Shown piece after piece: positions 42,948-54,463 of a DNA stretch of 64,000 nt (position 1 is the first letter of the stretch; every line of letters begins with the position of its first letter). The DNA is from CAVZYN01 sp963779515. Its GTDB lineage: Bacteria > Pseudomonadota > Alphaproteobacteria > Rhizobiales > Hyphomicrobiaceae. The notes beneath the pieces were generated by a model, which saw only the letters and a list, made by a program, of their open reading frames with translations, was not told the DNA's origin and made no database searches. The position numbers were made by a program, and so were the translations under genes. The stretch lies in the NCBI GenBank assembly GCA_963779515.1, contig CAVZYN010000018.1, positions 1 through 64,000 of the forward strand. Direction: 5' to 3'.

Positions 42948-45900
42948 ATGGCCACGAATTATGTTTTGAAGCCGTTTACGATCAACCTGAACGACCTGGC
43001 ATATCTGCTGGCGCAGGTGAACTTCGTGCCGCTGTTCGATGGCCCGGCCAATAGCAACGGCATCGTCAATTTCAATCCCGCGACCATGGATGCGTGGGAC
43101 TCCAACGGCAACAAGGTCTGGGATTTCGCGCACCAGACGGGCAGCTACAAGGGCGTCGGCGCTCACTGGCGCGAACGTCGCCCTGCTCGGCCAGGGCTTC
43201 CCGCAGGTGTCCTCATCGATCGGTATCCGCGACGTCTCTGGCCTGCACAACAACCTGTTCGGCACCCAGGCCGATTGGGGCGCGGTCGACGTTCCCTTCC
43301 GCCGCGACATCGCCGCAGATTTCACCAACTATGTGACGAGCCCCGGTGCCGACTATACGCCCGGCACTAGCGTCATCGACTATCATGCCGCGCATCATCA
43401 GCCGCACGATCACGACGGCTGGCGTCAACCTGCTGCAAGGATGGCGAGCGGCCACTACGTGAATTGGGATTCGGCGCGTTATCTGACGCGACACCGCCTA
43501 CGCGGCCCTCATCGATAGCTCGGGCGTCACCATCGCCAATCTCGTCGAAGGCGCCAAGATCGTTGCGCCGGTCAATACCGAAGTCGCCGATTCTCGACTA
43601 CAATGGCGATCCCTCTGGTGTGGAATTCAGCGCAGCTATCAGACGCAGCGTTGCTACACTGTACGACGCTGACCGTGCGTGTGCTGCCAACAGCGTTCGG
43701 CGGTCTCAAGGATCAGACGGGCGGCTACGCTCCAAGCCGGCGAGGCGATCTATTATCGGCCAGTCTCCTGGTACGGCCTCTGGTCAACTTACGCCGGCCT
43801 GACCTATCAGCCCGACGTGTCTGGCCTACAAGCAGCTGATCGACGCCAACGTCGATTTCAGCGCTGGCGCTCCCGCCGACGACACGGCCGTCGTCACAAC
43901 TCTCACCGAATCCGGCTACGGCCTGCTCGAAACGCTCGGCCACGTCGACTTCCAGAACCCGACGTCGGGTGAATTCTTCATCGGTTCGGAAAACCCCGGC
44001 GTCGCGCCGGTCAACTCCTGGTTCGCCATCTTCGGCCAGTTCTTCGACCACGGCCTCGACAAGATCGGTTCCGGCGGCAACGGCAAGATCACGATCGCGC
44101 TCGAAACCACCGACCCGCTGTATCGTGCACCGGGCACCGAATGGCCCGACCGATCCCGGCAACACCAAGATCACAGTAACCCGCGCAACAATCGCCGGCA
44201 CCGATGCCAACGGCGATCCGAATACATCAACCACACCTCGCCGTTCATCGACCAGAGCCAGACCTATGGCTCCGTCGACCAGATCACCCAGATCCTGCGC
44301 AAGTGGGTCTCGACCGATAGCGGCGCCACCTATCACGCCGGCATGGAGCTCTTCGACGGCACGACGCTGGTCGACGCTTGGACCCGCAAGTGGCCGGACG
44401 GGACGACGACCCAAGTTCACGACACGCTGCCGACGCTGAGCGAGTTGCGCGATCACGTGGCCGACACCGGCCGCGATGAGCTGACCTGGGACGACGTGTC
44501 GAACCTGCGCAACCGCGATGCCAACAGCTGGCGATGTGACTCACGGCAATTCGGGCCATGCCCTGATCCTCGACATGAACCCGCGTTTCGATGCGGCTCA
44601 TCTGGCGTCGACGACAGGCAGTCGGCGACTCGACTGGTGACACCGTCGCCTCGCGTGTAGCGGCAGCCGTCGTCACACTGAACGCCAGCATTGCCGCGAC
44701 GATCACGCAATGGCTTCGGAGCCGCTCAACGTCCGGCCGCGCTGGCGGTTCAGACGTGCTGACACAGAACTCGATGGCACGCTGAATCTCATCTCGGCGC
44801 AGCCCTGGCATCCATGGGCCGGGCCGGCACACGACCATTCCCGCCGGCAACTACGCGGCGCCAATGCGATGATGCTGTGGGTCAACTTCGCCGACTTCTC
44901 GATCATGGCACCGCCCGCGTCGCAGCGCAGAACGCTGCCGTCGGTGAAATCCTGATGGCCGCGGTCGGCGACCACTACATCGCCGGCGATGGCCGCGTGA
45001 ACGAGAACTTCGGCCTGACCTCGATCCACCACGTGTTCCACGAAGAGCACAACTATCCAGGTCGAGAACCTGAAGACCTGGATCTACCAGCACGACGCCA
45101 ACAATCTCGGCCGCACAGATCATGCACGAGGCTTGCATGCCTGGCAGGTCGAACACCAATGGCGCGCAGGATCCGATGGCGACGGCAACTATCTTATACG
45201 CCGATGGCAGTCCATCGCCTGGGACGCCGACAAGATGTTCAAGGCGACGAAGCTGATCGTCGAGATGGAATATCAGCACGCCGCCGTCGACCAGTATGCG
45301 CGCACCATCACGCCGCGCATCCAGGAGTTCGTCGGCTATTCGACCGGCGTCGATTCCACCATCTCGCTCGAATACTCGCAAGTCGCCTTCCGCTTCGGCC
45401 ACTCCACCATCCGCGAGACGATCGACACCATCGATCCGTCGGGCTGGATGTTGGGCAACGTCACGCGCTATGCGCTCGAGAAGGCGTTCCTCACACCGCA
45501 GACCTTCGCGGAAGAAGGCGTCGCCGCCATCACCCTCGGCCTCGCGCGCCAGCAGATGAACGAGGTCGACGAGTTCATCACGCCGGCCCTGAACCAGGGC
45601 CTGCTCGGCCAGCCGCTCGACCTCGCCGCGATCAACATCGCGCGCGGCCGCGATCTTGGCATCCCGACGCTGAACGACTTCCGCGAAGGCATCAGCCTCG
45701 CCCGCTACACGAGCTGGGCCGATTTCGGCGCCAACATGATTCACCCGGAATCGCTGGTGAATTTCATCGCCGCCTATTCGTTCGGTGGCGATGTGAAGCC
45801 AGCCATCTGGCTGAGAAGCTGCCGATGCTGAACACGCAGACTTCATGCAACAACACCGCCGGCAACGCACAACTCCGACTCGGCGCCGACGGCTTCAACC

Positions 45901-46471
45901 ACATCGACTCGCTGGATCGGCGGCCTCGCCGAAGCCCACGTGCCCGGCGGCCTGCTCGGTGAAACCTTCGACGCGGTCTTCGTCGCGCAGATCCAGAGCC
46001 TCATGGACGGCGACCGCTTCTACTATCTCTATCGCCTGTTCGGCACCAACCTCCACGAAGAGGTCAACAACGGCCAGTTCAAGGACATCGTCGAGCGCAA
46101 CACCGGCCTCGAGCACCTCAACGGCTCGATCTTCGCCTACGCCGACAAGTACTATGACTTCAACCGCGATGCGGACGGGTTGGAAACCGCTTCCACGACA
46201 GCAACGGGCGACCACGAAAATCACCTGTATGCCGATCTACTAAACGTCTCCGGCAACACCAAAGGCATCTTCTCCGACGGTGGAACGATCGCGGACATGG
46301 CTCTGAACGGCAGCGACATCTCGGTCGTTGCCGCCGACGGCATCCGCGCCAACGTCCCGCTCTCAGCTCATCCGCGACGTGCGGGCCGAACTCGATCCGA
46401 CTCAAGTCCACACCGTCGAAGGCACGCCGACATCGGGCGCCGACTCGCACGAAGTGATCGTCGCGACCGAC

Positions 46472-46965
46472 AACGCCGACTATGTCCACGCCCGCGGCGG
46501 CGACGACACGATCTACGGCGAAGGCGGCGACGACTACATCTTCGGCGACGGTGGCGTCGATCGCCTCTACGGCGGCGATGGCAACGACCTGCTCGACACC
46601 GGCGAAGGCCCCGACCTCGCCGATGGCGGCGCCGGCAAGGACATCATCTACGGGCGCGGCTCCGGCTCGGAAGTCGGTGGCTTCGACCAACTCGTCGGCG
46701 GCTCCGGCAACGATCTGCATCATCGGCGGCGAAGGCATCGACAAGCTGTCCGGCGGCCAGGGCGACGACATCATCTACGGCGACGGCCTCACCAACCCCG
46801 AAATGGGCAACACCGACGCCTTCACGCATGGTGGCGACGGCAACGACTACATCGACACCGGCGCTTCCGGCGACTTGATCTTCGCCGAGGAAGGCGACGA
46901 CTACCTCGTCGGTGGCCAGGACCAGGATCTGATGCAGGGCGGCCAGGGCGACGACATTCTTCGTC
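46472..46965 (+). repeat. RTX nonapeptide array 1 (calcium-binding)
   Basis: ARGGDDTIYGEGGDDYIFGD, GGVDRLYGGDGNDLLD and, after a frame change, LSGGQGDDIIYGDG and GGDGNDYIDTGASGDLIFAE. These are tandem GGxGxDxUx units that form a calcium-bound parallel beta roll. The array is broken by an indel near 46720. Confidence 0.8.
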
Positions 46966-48236
46966 CAGGGGCCCCGTCGCAGGCCTCCGGCACCGTCGGC
47001 GGTCCCGACGAAGTCGTCGGCGACAATGGCCTTGCCGGTGAAATGGGCTTCGACCTGATCGATCTCAGCGACTGGGCCGGCAGCGCGCCGGGCACGACGA
47101 TCGACTTCGCAACCCAGCATAACCCGCTGGTGGCCATCGACACAGAACACGCCGTTCCCGGCCTGGTTCCAGATCGAAGGCGCCATCGGCACGAGCAACG
47201 GCGACACCTTCATCGGTTCGGACGCTCTCGACGCGGCCGACACCGCCAACCCCTTCGGCGGCAGCAACTGGCTGATCGGCGGCTCCGGCAGCGATACCTT
47301 CACCGGCAACGGTGGCAACGACGTCATCGTCGGCGGCTCGATCCGGCTGGATACGCTGATCGGCAAATATGCCGATGCCGGTACCGAACGGCAATCTCGC
47401 GCTCGGCAGCGCGGCATGGCTCGCGCGAAGCGATGGCGACCGGCGACTGGTGGCACCGGCTACGACAACAATACCGAAGACGCCTACACCGGCGCCTCGA
47501 ACCGGACGGCAGGCACGCTCGGTGCTGGCCTGCTCGGCAACGCCACTCTCGGCACCGAGATGTTCGACCTGCACTTCACCGACATGCTGCAGCTCGCGCA
47601 TGTTCAAGGACGTGAAGCTGGGCGACGGCGGCATCGATGGCACGGCGGATACCGCGGTGTTCTCCGGCAATCGCAACGACTACACGATCACGCAAGTGAC
47701 GCTGGTCCGTTGGGCTGGAGACGATCACCGCCTACAAGATCGAGCGACACGCGCGATCCCCTCGCCGTGGATGCCCTTGGCGCGCTCATCCCGACCGACG
47801 GCACCGATCTCGTGACCGGCGTCGAGAACTTCCGCTTTGCGGATGTGACGCGGACGACAGCGAACCTGTTGAACGCAACACCGACGGGCTTCCCAACGAT
47901 CACTGGGACCGAGAACATTCTGCGGGCCAATCTCAGCGGCCTGGCTGATGTCAACGGTATGCCAGCGATCGCTGCCAACGGCGATCCGGCCGTCGCAGGC
48001 ACGTTCACCTATCAATGGCAGGTCTCGACGGATGCAGGGTTGAACTGGACCAATGTCGCCGGTGCAACCGGAATTACTCTGACGGTCGCCAACCAAAACT
48101 TCTACCGCGTGGTTGTTTCCTTCACGGATGGACTCGGGCGTGGCAGAATCCGTCACGTCGCAGATGCAAGCCCGCGTTGGAACGACCAGACAATGACGGC
48201 ACGGCATTGGTTGGCTTCGACGGCAACGACAACGAC

Positions 48237-48460
48237 AACCTGCTCAATGGCCGCAACGGCAACGATGTTCTGAACGGTCTTTTGGGCAACGATGTCATCA
48301 ACGGCGGCGGCGGCAACGATACCCTGAACGGCGGCGACGGCAACGATCGGCTCTATGGTGGCACCGGCAATGATGCTGTGAACGGTGATGCCGGCGATGA
48401 CACGATTGTCATCAACCTCGGCGACACCGGCTCCGACACGGTGCTGGGTGGCGACGATAT
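48237..48460 (+). repeat. RTX nonapeptide array 2
   Basis: NLLNGRNGNDVLNGLLGNDV, INGGGGNDTLNGGDGND and RLYGGTGNDAVNGDAGDDTI: about seven continuous nonapeptide units. Confidence 0.8.
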
Positions 48461-48944
48461 CGACACGCTCGCCTTCAATGACGGAACCGGCAACAACAAC
48501 CGGACGTTCAGCGTCGAATACGACGGCGCGGACTTCCTTGCCATGGATGGCGTGATCGGGCACGCCCGACGTCGAGAACATCACGGTTGATCTCGGTGGC
48601 GGCACGGACAGATTGGACTACGGCGCAACACTTGTCGATGTGACCGTCAATCTGACCTCCGGCACCGCCTCTGGCTTCACCTCGATCGCCAACATCGAAA
48701 ACGTCACGGGTGGCGAGGGCAATGATACGCTGATCGGCGTGCGCGGGCGTCAACAATGCGTTGACGGGAGGGGCCGGCGACGACACGTTCACCGTGCACG
48801 ACACAGGGGACACCGTCAGTGAGGCGAATGGTACGATGGTGGCATGATCTGATACAGTTCTGCACTCGCGACAGCAGGGGCTACTTCACGATCTCCGACG
48901 GTGACGTCGAAAACCTAACCTTGCTCGGCACCGCCAACATCAAC

Positions 48945-49065
48945 GGCACCGGCAACAACTCGGCCAACATCATCACCGGAAACACTGGAAACAACAGTCT
49001 GAACGGTGGCGGCGGCAACGACACACTCAACGGCCTCGGCGGGAATGACACCTATAGCTTCGCTC
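48945..49065 (+). repeat. RTX-like array 3 (short)
   Basis: GTGNNSANIITGNTGNNSLN and GGGGNDTLNGLGGNDTY: four to five units, some with Asn in place of Asp. Confidence 0.7.
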
Positions 49066-49407
49066 TCAACGGCGGCAGCGATACCATCAACGAAACCGGT
49101 GGCACCGACCGCATCACCATACTCACGGGCGGCGCGGCGCTGACCAGCCTCAGCGTCAGGGACGACAACACCGGCACGACCAATGGCAATCTGATCGTAG
49201 AGTTCAATGGCCAGTCGATCAACGCGGTCGATCACTACGACAGCGGCAATGCCGAAAGCATCGAGCTGATCAACTTCGACAATGGCTCGTATCGCAGGCT
49301 ACCAGTTCGGAACCGGCGACTACGCAATCAGTGCCGCGGATCCAGCCAACAGTGGCTCACCGTCTGCCAGGGACGTATCGGTGAGCGTCGCCTTGAGCAA
49401 CAACCTC

Positions 49408-49680
49408 CTCGCAGGTGAGAGCGGAGCCAACCGCCTCACCGGCAACTCCGGTAACGATCTGCTATTCGGTGCGGCCGGTGCCGACACGCTCAATGGTGGC
49501 CAGGGCGCCGACCTGCTCGCCGGCGGCACCGGTGCCGACTCGCTCAATGGCGGCGACGGCAACGACGTCCTCGTCGGCGGCACCGGCATCGACACTCTCA
49601 ACGGCGGCACCGGTGCCGACATCCTCATCGGCGGTGACGGAGCGGACGCCATCTACACCGGCGCGGCAGACGATAGCTTC
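49408..49680 (+). repeat. RTX nonapeptide array 4
   Basis: LTGNSGNDLLFGAAGADTLN, GGQGADLLAGGTGADSLN and GGTGIDTLNGGTGADILIGG: ten units in one undisturbed frame, followed by the C-terminal region to 50169. Confidence 0.85.
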
Positions 49681-50180
49681 GTTGACCTTATCCAGTTCAG
49701 TGCGGCAAGTGAATATGGTGACACGATCTCGGGCTTCGATGTCAGCGGAACCCTTGATCGTATCGAATTCACCGGCGCACTCAACACGCTGTTCGATGAC
49801 GGCAACAACAACGACAACTTCCTGTTCTCGACTGGCAACGGTTCGGCAGGAACCGTCAGTGTCACCGTCGGTCAGGCGAATGGGAACGCGGAAGCTCTGT
49901 TGCTCACAGGTGCCAACAGCGAAGGCGTCACCAATGCCAACTTGACCAGTGCAGCTGCAGTCGCGGCCGCATTCAACGCAGAGTTCAATATCACTGCGGC
50001 CAACGGTGAAGATGCGCTTCTGGTGATCAACGACACCAACGCTAACAGCGCCTCACTCTGGCAATGGGTCCAAGCCGGAGGCGGAGAGATCTCGGCAGCC
50101 GAACTGACACTGATCGCGACTGTCAGCGCCAACGGCACCGTTGTCGCCGGCGACTTCGACTTCGCCTGAGCAAACGCACC

Positions 50181-50204
50181 GCGGGCACAGCCACGTGTGC
50201 CCGC
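50181..50204 (+). terminator. Hairpin after the RTX gene
   Basis: GCGGGCACA and TGTGCCCGC form a perfect nine-base stem with loop GCCACG, 11 bases after the stop. No T-tract follows, so termination efficiency is uncertain. Confidence 0.5.
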
Positions 50205-51271
50205 GCCAACGGCATGGCCTCCAACACGGCCAGCGGCAACATTCTCCGTCTCCGCTGGCTCCGTCCCCCCGCCCAATCCACGCCTAGGCTGTCGCCCACA
50301 CCAATGACCACCACCCCGCCCGGATCACTCCCCCACCGCATGACGGATGTCTTGTCGCGCGTCCGCGTCGATCTATGGGCTCTGACCGGAGCCCAGCGGG
50401 CAAAAGCACTTGCGGGCGGCGGCGCGCGCCTGTCGAGGGTGCCGCGCGACCCGCCAATGCGACACTTGGATAAAGCACCACGCCGAGGGCGAGGCCAATG
50501 CCCTCCCACGATTCTGCCCGTTGATGAGCGCACTTGATCAGGTTCTGAAGCTCGATGCACCTCGGGGCAATGCAAGGCCAACGGCCACAAGCTGTCGTTG
50601 ATGGTCATCCGCGTCCTGGGCTACGCCGCCGAAGCCCGATCGAGGATGTGATCCGGCCTCGATCGCTGCGCAAGCCATTGCGCCATGCCTTGCGGCAGCG
50701 GCGCACCGTTTTCACCGAATGCCGCCGAGCTTCTGGAACGCAGGCATTCCGTCACTCCGCCGGAGCAAGTACCTGACGGCCAGCTTCCCGTCTTGCGAAC
50801 GACATACGGCACAGTAAGCCGTCCTTCAGCCCGTGGTGATGAAAGAATGCGGCGGCGGCCTGCAGCAGGGCAAGGTCAAAGATTGCGATGCCCAGCGTAT
50901 CGTGCCACCAACGCACACAGAAACTTCAGGTGGTCCGCCGCTCACGTCCGAACCTGGCGGGCAGGCGTGCCGGTATCGCAACAAGGCGCGATCGGGAACG
51001 CCACGCACGCGTCTTCGTCGAATTCGGCAAAGCACGCCGCCGGATCAGTGGCGATCGCGTGGGCGCCGTGTACGCCTCAATGCCAGTGTGCTCGGCTTGG
51101 CCAGACCAGTGACTTGACCCGCGCCTGGAATACCGGAAAATTTGGCATGGCGTGCCGTGTTCGGCAAGGATTGGCCATCCTCTGGAATTCTTTTTGCTCC
51201 AGCGCGTCGGCATCGATCCACCTGACGCGTCTTCAGGGTAGCGCCACCATTTCGCACAGAGGAGACATCCC
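50205..51271. other. Gene-free or decayed stretch
   Basis: Just over 1 kb. Frames on both strands reach 100-200 codons but show no domain I recognise. It could be a frame-broken gene like those on its left. The right end carries the ribosome binding site (AGAGGAGAC) of the next gene. Confidence 0.45.
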
Positions 51272-51697
51272 ATGAAAGTCATGGTCATCGTCAAGGCCAG
51301 CACGGCCTCGGAAGCCGGCGAGATGCCGGGCCAGCAATTACTCACCGAGATGGGAAGCTACAACGAAGAGTTGGTCAAATCTGGCATCCTGCTCGCCGGC
51401 GACGGGCTGCATCCGAGCGCCAAGGGCAAGCGCGTGCGCTTCTCCGGCAACGATCGCCTGGTGATCGATGGTCAATTTGCCGAGACCAATGAGCTGATCG
51501 CTGGCTACTGGCTGTGGAAGGTCAAGGACATGCACGAGGCAGTCGACTGGCTGAAGCGTTGTCCCAATCCGCATGATGAGTCGTGCGAGGTTGAGATCCG
51601 GCCCGTGTTCGAGGCGAACGACTTCGGCGAAGCGTTCACGCCGGAGCTGCGCGCCCAGGAAGACCGCGTGTTCAAGGACGCACAGAAGAACAAGTGA
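51272..51697 (+). CDS. YCII/DGPF-domain protein 1
   Basis: A 141-residue YCII-related protein: MKVMVIVKASTASEAGEMPG, RLVIDGQFAETNELIAGYWL (the DGPF-type core, here DGQF) and VDWLKRCPNPHDESCEVEIR. The fold is a ferredoxin-like dimer; biochemical function is unknown. DGPF proteins are encoded next to ECF42 sigma factors, as here. A strong AGAGGAG site precedes ATG 51272. First gene of the sigma-factor operon. Confidence 0.9.
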   Translation: MKVMVIVKASTASEAGEMPGQQLLTEMGSYNEELVKSGILLAGDGLHPSAKGKRVRFSGNDRLVIDGQFAETNELIAGYWLWKVKDMHEAVDWLKRCPNPHDESCEVEIRPVFEANDFGEAFTPELRAQEDRVFKDAQKNK

Positions 51698-51713
51698 ACC
51701 AAGCGAGGCCACC

Positions 51714-52088
51714 ATGCAATACGCCATCCTCTGCTACCACGACGAAAAGGTCACCTGCGCCTGGTCGAAGCAGGAGGACGATGCCGTGATGGCCAAACTC
51801 GGTGCCGTCATGGAGAAATACAGCCGGCTGGGCAAGCTCGGTCCGGTCGCGCGGTTGCTGCCGACGACAGCCGCGACGACGTTGCGCAAGAACCGCGAGA
51901 CACCCGTCGTGATTGACGGCCCATTTGCCGAAACAAAGGAGCAGCTACTCGGCTTCTACATCGTGGACTGCGCCTCGCTGGACGAGGCGTTGGCGATCAC
52001 CAAGGAACTCGGCGCGGCCAATCCGGGTGGCGCGTATGAAATCCGCCCGGTCGGCTACTTTCTCGATTCCCCCAAAGTCGTGTCGTGA
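51714..52088 (+). CDS. YCII/DGPF-domain protein 2
   Basis: A 124-residue protein with MQYAILCYHDEKVTCAW and the exact core VVIDGPFAETKEQLLGFYIV, followed by LGAANPGGAYEIRPVGYF. ATG 51714 lies 16 bases after the first YCII gene, and its stop overlaps the GTG start of the sigma factor by four bases (GTGA). The coupling implies equal expression. It may sense or modify a small molecule for the sigma factor; this is inference. Confidence 0.9.
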   Translation: MQYAILCYHDEKVTCAWSKQEDDAVMAKLGAVMEKYSRLGKLGPVARLLPTTAATTLRKNRETPVVIDGPFAETKEQLLGFYIVDCASLDEALAITKELGAANPGGAYEIRPVGYFLDSPKVVS

Positions 52089-53368
52089 CTGATACGGGCT
52101 GGATCGGGCCGGTCGTGACGGCGGCGCGCCCGCAGGCGATCGCGGCGCTGCTCCGGTATTTCCGCGATCTCGACACGGCCGAGGAAGCGTTGCAGGAAGC
52201 CTCGCTGCGCGCGTTGAAAGCCTGGCCGAAGAACGGCCCGCCGCGCGACGCCGCCGCCTGGCTGATCATGGTGGCGAAGAACGCAGGCATCGACTCCGTG
52301 CGCAAAACGGCCAAGCACGATCCGTTGCCGCCTGAAGAGGTCATGTCCGACCTGTCGGATGCGGAGGCGGCAGTCATCGACCAGCTCGATGCCGCCGGCT
52401 ATCGCGACGACATCCTGCGGCTGCTGTTCATCTGTTGCCATCCGGAGTTGCCAGCAACGCAGCAAATCGCGCTCGCGCTCCGCATCGTGTCGGGCCTATC
52501 GGTCATGCAGATCGCGCGCGCCTTCCTTGTCACCGAGGCGGCGATGGAGCAACGCATCACGCGCGCCAAGGGGCGGATTGCTGGCGCGCACGTGCCGTTC
52601 GAATCGCCGGGCGCCGTCGAGCGCGCCGAACGCGTTGCTGCCGTCGCGGCCATGATCTATCTGATCTTCAACGAAGGCTATACCAACAGCGTCGCCGAGC
52701 AGGGAGCCGAGCAGGGAGCCAAGACGACGCTGTGCGAGGAGGCGATCCGCCTCGCGCGTCTGCTGCTCGGGCTCTATCCAACGGAACCGGAGATCATGGC
52801 GCTCACGGCTCTGTTGTTGTTGCAGCACGCGCGTGCCGCCGCCCGCTTCGATGCCGATGGTGTCGCGATTTTGCTTGAGGACCAGGACCGCACACGCTGG
52901 AGCCGCAAGCAGATCGCCGAGGGGTTGGCGCTGATCGACAAAGCTGTCAGGCACCGGCGGCCCGGGCCCTATCAGGTGCAGGCCGCCATTGCGGCGATCC
53001 ATGCCCGGGCAAAGACGTTCCGCGACACCGACTGGCGCGAGATCGAGCTGCTCTACGGGACACTGGAGCGCATGCAGCCCTCGCCCGTGGTGACGCTCAA
53101 TCGCGCCGTCGCAATCTCGAAGGCGCGTGGACCTGAGGCAGCGCTGGTCATGATCGATCCGCTCGCCGCCAAGCTTTCGGCTTACTTTTATTTTCATGGT
53201 GCGCGCGGCGCGTTCTTGAAACAGCTCGGCCGCCACGACGAGGCGCGCACGGCCTTCGATCGCGCCATTGCGCTAGCCAACACGCCAGCCGAAGCGGCCC
53301 ACATCCGTGCCGAGATCGAGAGCCTGAGTTCAACATCCACCACGGAGAAAATCGGAAACCCAAAGTAA
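52085..53368 (+). CDS. ECF42-type RNA polymerase sigma factor with C-terminal TPR-like extension
   Basis: A 427-residue protein. Sigma region 2 is ALLRYFRDLDTAEEALQEAS followed by DAAAWLIMVAKNAGIDSVRK; region 4 is LSVMQIARAFLVTEAAMEQR. The remaining 230 residues (MIYLIFNEGYTNSVAEQ onward) are the helical TPR-like extension (DUF6596 type) of the ECF41/42 class; VVTLNRAVAISKARGPEAAL is typical. No anti-sigma factor is adjacent; ECF42 is thought to be controlled through this extension and partner DGPF proteins. GTG 52085 is the start. Confidence 0.9.
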   Translation: MTDTGWIGPVVTAARPQAIAALLRYFRDLDTAEEALQEASLRALKAWPKNGPPRDAAAWLIMVAKNAGIDSVRKTAKHDPLPPEEVMSDLSDAEAAVIDQLDAAGYRDDILRLLFICCHPELPATQQIALALRIVSGLSVMQIARAFLVTEAAMEQRITRAKGRIAGAHVPFESPGAVERAERVAAVAAMIYLIFNEGYTNSVAEQGAEQGAKTTLCEEAIRLARLLLGLYPTEPEIMALTALLLLQHARAAARFDADGVAILLEDQDRTRWSRKQIAEGLALIDKAVRHRRPGPYQVQAAIAAIHARAKTFRDTDWREIELLYGTLERMQPSPVVTLNRAVAISKARGPEAALVMIDPLAAKLSAYFYFHGARGAFLKQLGRHDEARTAFDRAIALANTPAEAAHIRAEIESLSSTSTTEKIGNPK

Positions 53369-53391
53369 GTCCAAACCAAGAGGAGAATGTC

Positions 53392-53835
53392 ATGTCAGGC
53401 TCTGTCCATCTTCACCGCGTCATTGCCACCAAGCCGGAAAAAATCTATCGGGCATTTCTCGAGCCCGATGCGGTGGCGAGTTGGCTTCCGCCATATGGGT
53501 TTCTCTGCACCGTCCACGCGTTGGAGGCGAAAGTCGGTGGTGCTCACAGAATGTCATTCCGCAACTTCACGACGGGCGGCAGCCATTCCTTTGCCGGGAC
53601 CTATCACGAGCTCGTTCCGGGCGAGCGTCTGGTCTACACGGACAAGTTCGACGACCCCAATTTACCGGGCGAAATGACAATCACGGTGACGTTGAAGGCC
53701 GTCTCCGTCGGTACGGACGTGAAAATCGAGCAAAAGGGTATTCCCGACGTGATCCCTCCCGAAGCCTGCTATCTCGGATGGCAAGAGTCGTTGCAGAAAC
53801 TGGAAAAGCTCGTGGTGCCTGAGATCAATCAGTAA
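53392..53835 (+). CDS. SRPBCC-domain protein (AHSA1/START-like)
   Basis: A 147-residue protein: SVHLHRVIATKPEKIYRAFL, SWLPPYGFLCTVHALEAKVG, FAGTYHELVPGERLVYTDKF and the C-terminal GWQESLQKLEKLV typical of the AHSA1 family. The fold forms a hydrophobic pocket; many members are encoded beside sigma factors or ArsR regulators. AGAGGAG precedes the ATG. It is 23 bases after the sigma gene, probably the same operon. Confidence 0.9.
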   Translation: MSGSVHLHRVIATKPEKIYRAFLEPDAVASWLPPYGFLCTVHALEAKVGGAHRMSFRNFTTGGSHSFAGTYHELVPGERLVYTDKFDDPNLPGEMTITVTLKAVSVGTDVKIEQKGIPDVIPPEACYLGWQESLQKLEKLVVPEINQ

Positions 53836-53905
53836 AATAGAAAGCGGGGTGCTCTCAATTGTTCAGTGCAACGGCATGGCGTTGCATCGGTTCAGGAGGT
53901 TCTGG

Positions 53906-54310
53906 ATGTCCATCGCCGGCGGCTGTCACTGCGGCGCCATCCGCTATCAGGCGGACGGAGAGCCGATCACCCACGCGCTCTGCCACTGTACGGATTGCCG
54001 CCGCCACGCCGGTGCGCCGATGGTCGGCTGGACGATGTTTCCGGCCGCCGCCGTGACAGTCATCAAGGGCACGCTGAAGGTCTACGAGTCCTCGAAAGAT
54101 GGGCGGCGGCACTTCTGCGCGAACTGCGGCACTGGCCTGTTCTACGTCAACGCCGTGATCCTGCCGGGCATCATCGATATCCAAAGCGCGACGTATGATG
54201 ACCCGGACGCGAGTCCGGCCCACGCGCACATCCAGGTGGCTGAACGCATCCCCTGGATGGAACACGCCCACGAGCTTCCGATGTTCGAGCGGTTTCCGCC
54301 GCAATCCTAG
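53906..54310 (+). CDS. GFA/CENP-V-domain protein (Mss4-like zinc fold)
   Basis: A 134-residue protein. The zinc ligands are GGCHCGAIRYQ, LCHCTDCRRHAGA and HFCANCGTGLFY, all cysteines of the GFA fold in place. Originally named for glutathione-dependent formaldehyde activation, the family's real activities are mostly unknown. ATG 53906 is preceded by AGGAGG at 53893-53898; an extension to 53849 is less likely. Confidence 0.9.
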   Translation: MSIAGGCHCGAIRYQADGEPITHALCHCTDCRRHAGAPMVGWTMFPAAAVTVIKGTLKVYESSKDGRRHFCANCGTGLFYVNAVILPGIIDIQSATYDDPDASPAHAHIQVAERIPWMEHAHELPMFERFPPQS

Positions 54311-54463
54311 GCCGGTCTTCAATCGCGATCAGGGCGGCGCGCCGCTCTTGCGTCCAATGCGCTGAAGCGATGAAATGCAAAAAGTTCCGGTGGCCCTGTC
54401 GGGGCAACGCACGCTTGAACGTCCTTGGGGGGCAAACCGTGGGCTCACACAGGAGATATGCTT

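Larger units (their letters stand above)
42948..50169 (+). pseudogene. Giant haem-peroxidase / RTX calcium-binding protein gene, about 2,400 codons, many frameshifts
   Basis: Starting at ATG 42948 (MATNYVLKPFTINLNDLAYL) the protein can be followed across many frames to a stop at 50169. The animal-type peroxidase domain has the distal-histidine motif FGQFFDHGLDKIGSGG near 44040, the SIHHVFHEEHNYP stretch near 45030 and the proximal-histidine motif VAFRFGHSTIRET near 45390. Then come RTX nonapeptide arrays (GGxGxDxLx) at about 46.5-47, 48.2-48.5, 49.0 and 49.4-49.7 kb, with a linker region between. The C-terminus (WVQAGGGEISAAELTLIA, ending GDFDFA) resembles secretion-signal-bearing ends of RTX proteins. 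Such proteins are exported by type I secretion; no transporter genes are nearby. I count at least fifteen frame changes, mostly one-base indels, for example a missing G at ACGCGACACC (43487). Confidence 0.75.

Noticed and set aside
46472..49680. DNA tandem repeats or a CRISPR in the peroxidase region
   Set aside because: The periodicity comes from RTX protein units of nine codons; the DNA varies as expected for coding sequence.
42948..50169. Programmed ribosomal frameshifting
   Set aside because: There are too many sites, in both directions, without slippery heptamers or conserved spacing; indels or decay are simpler.
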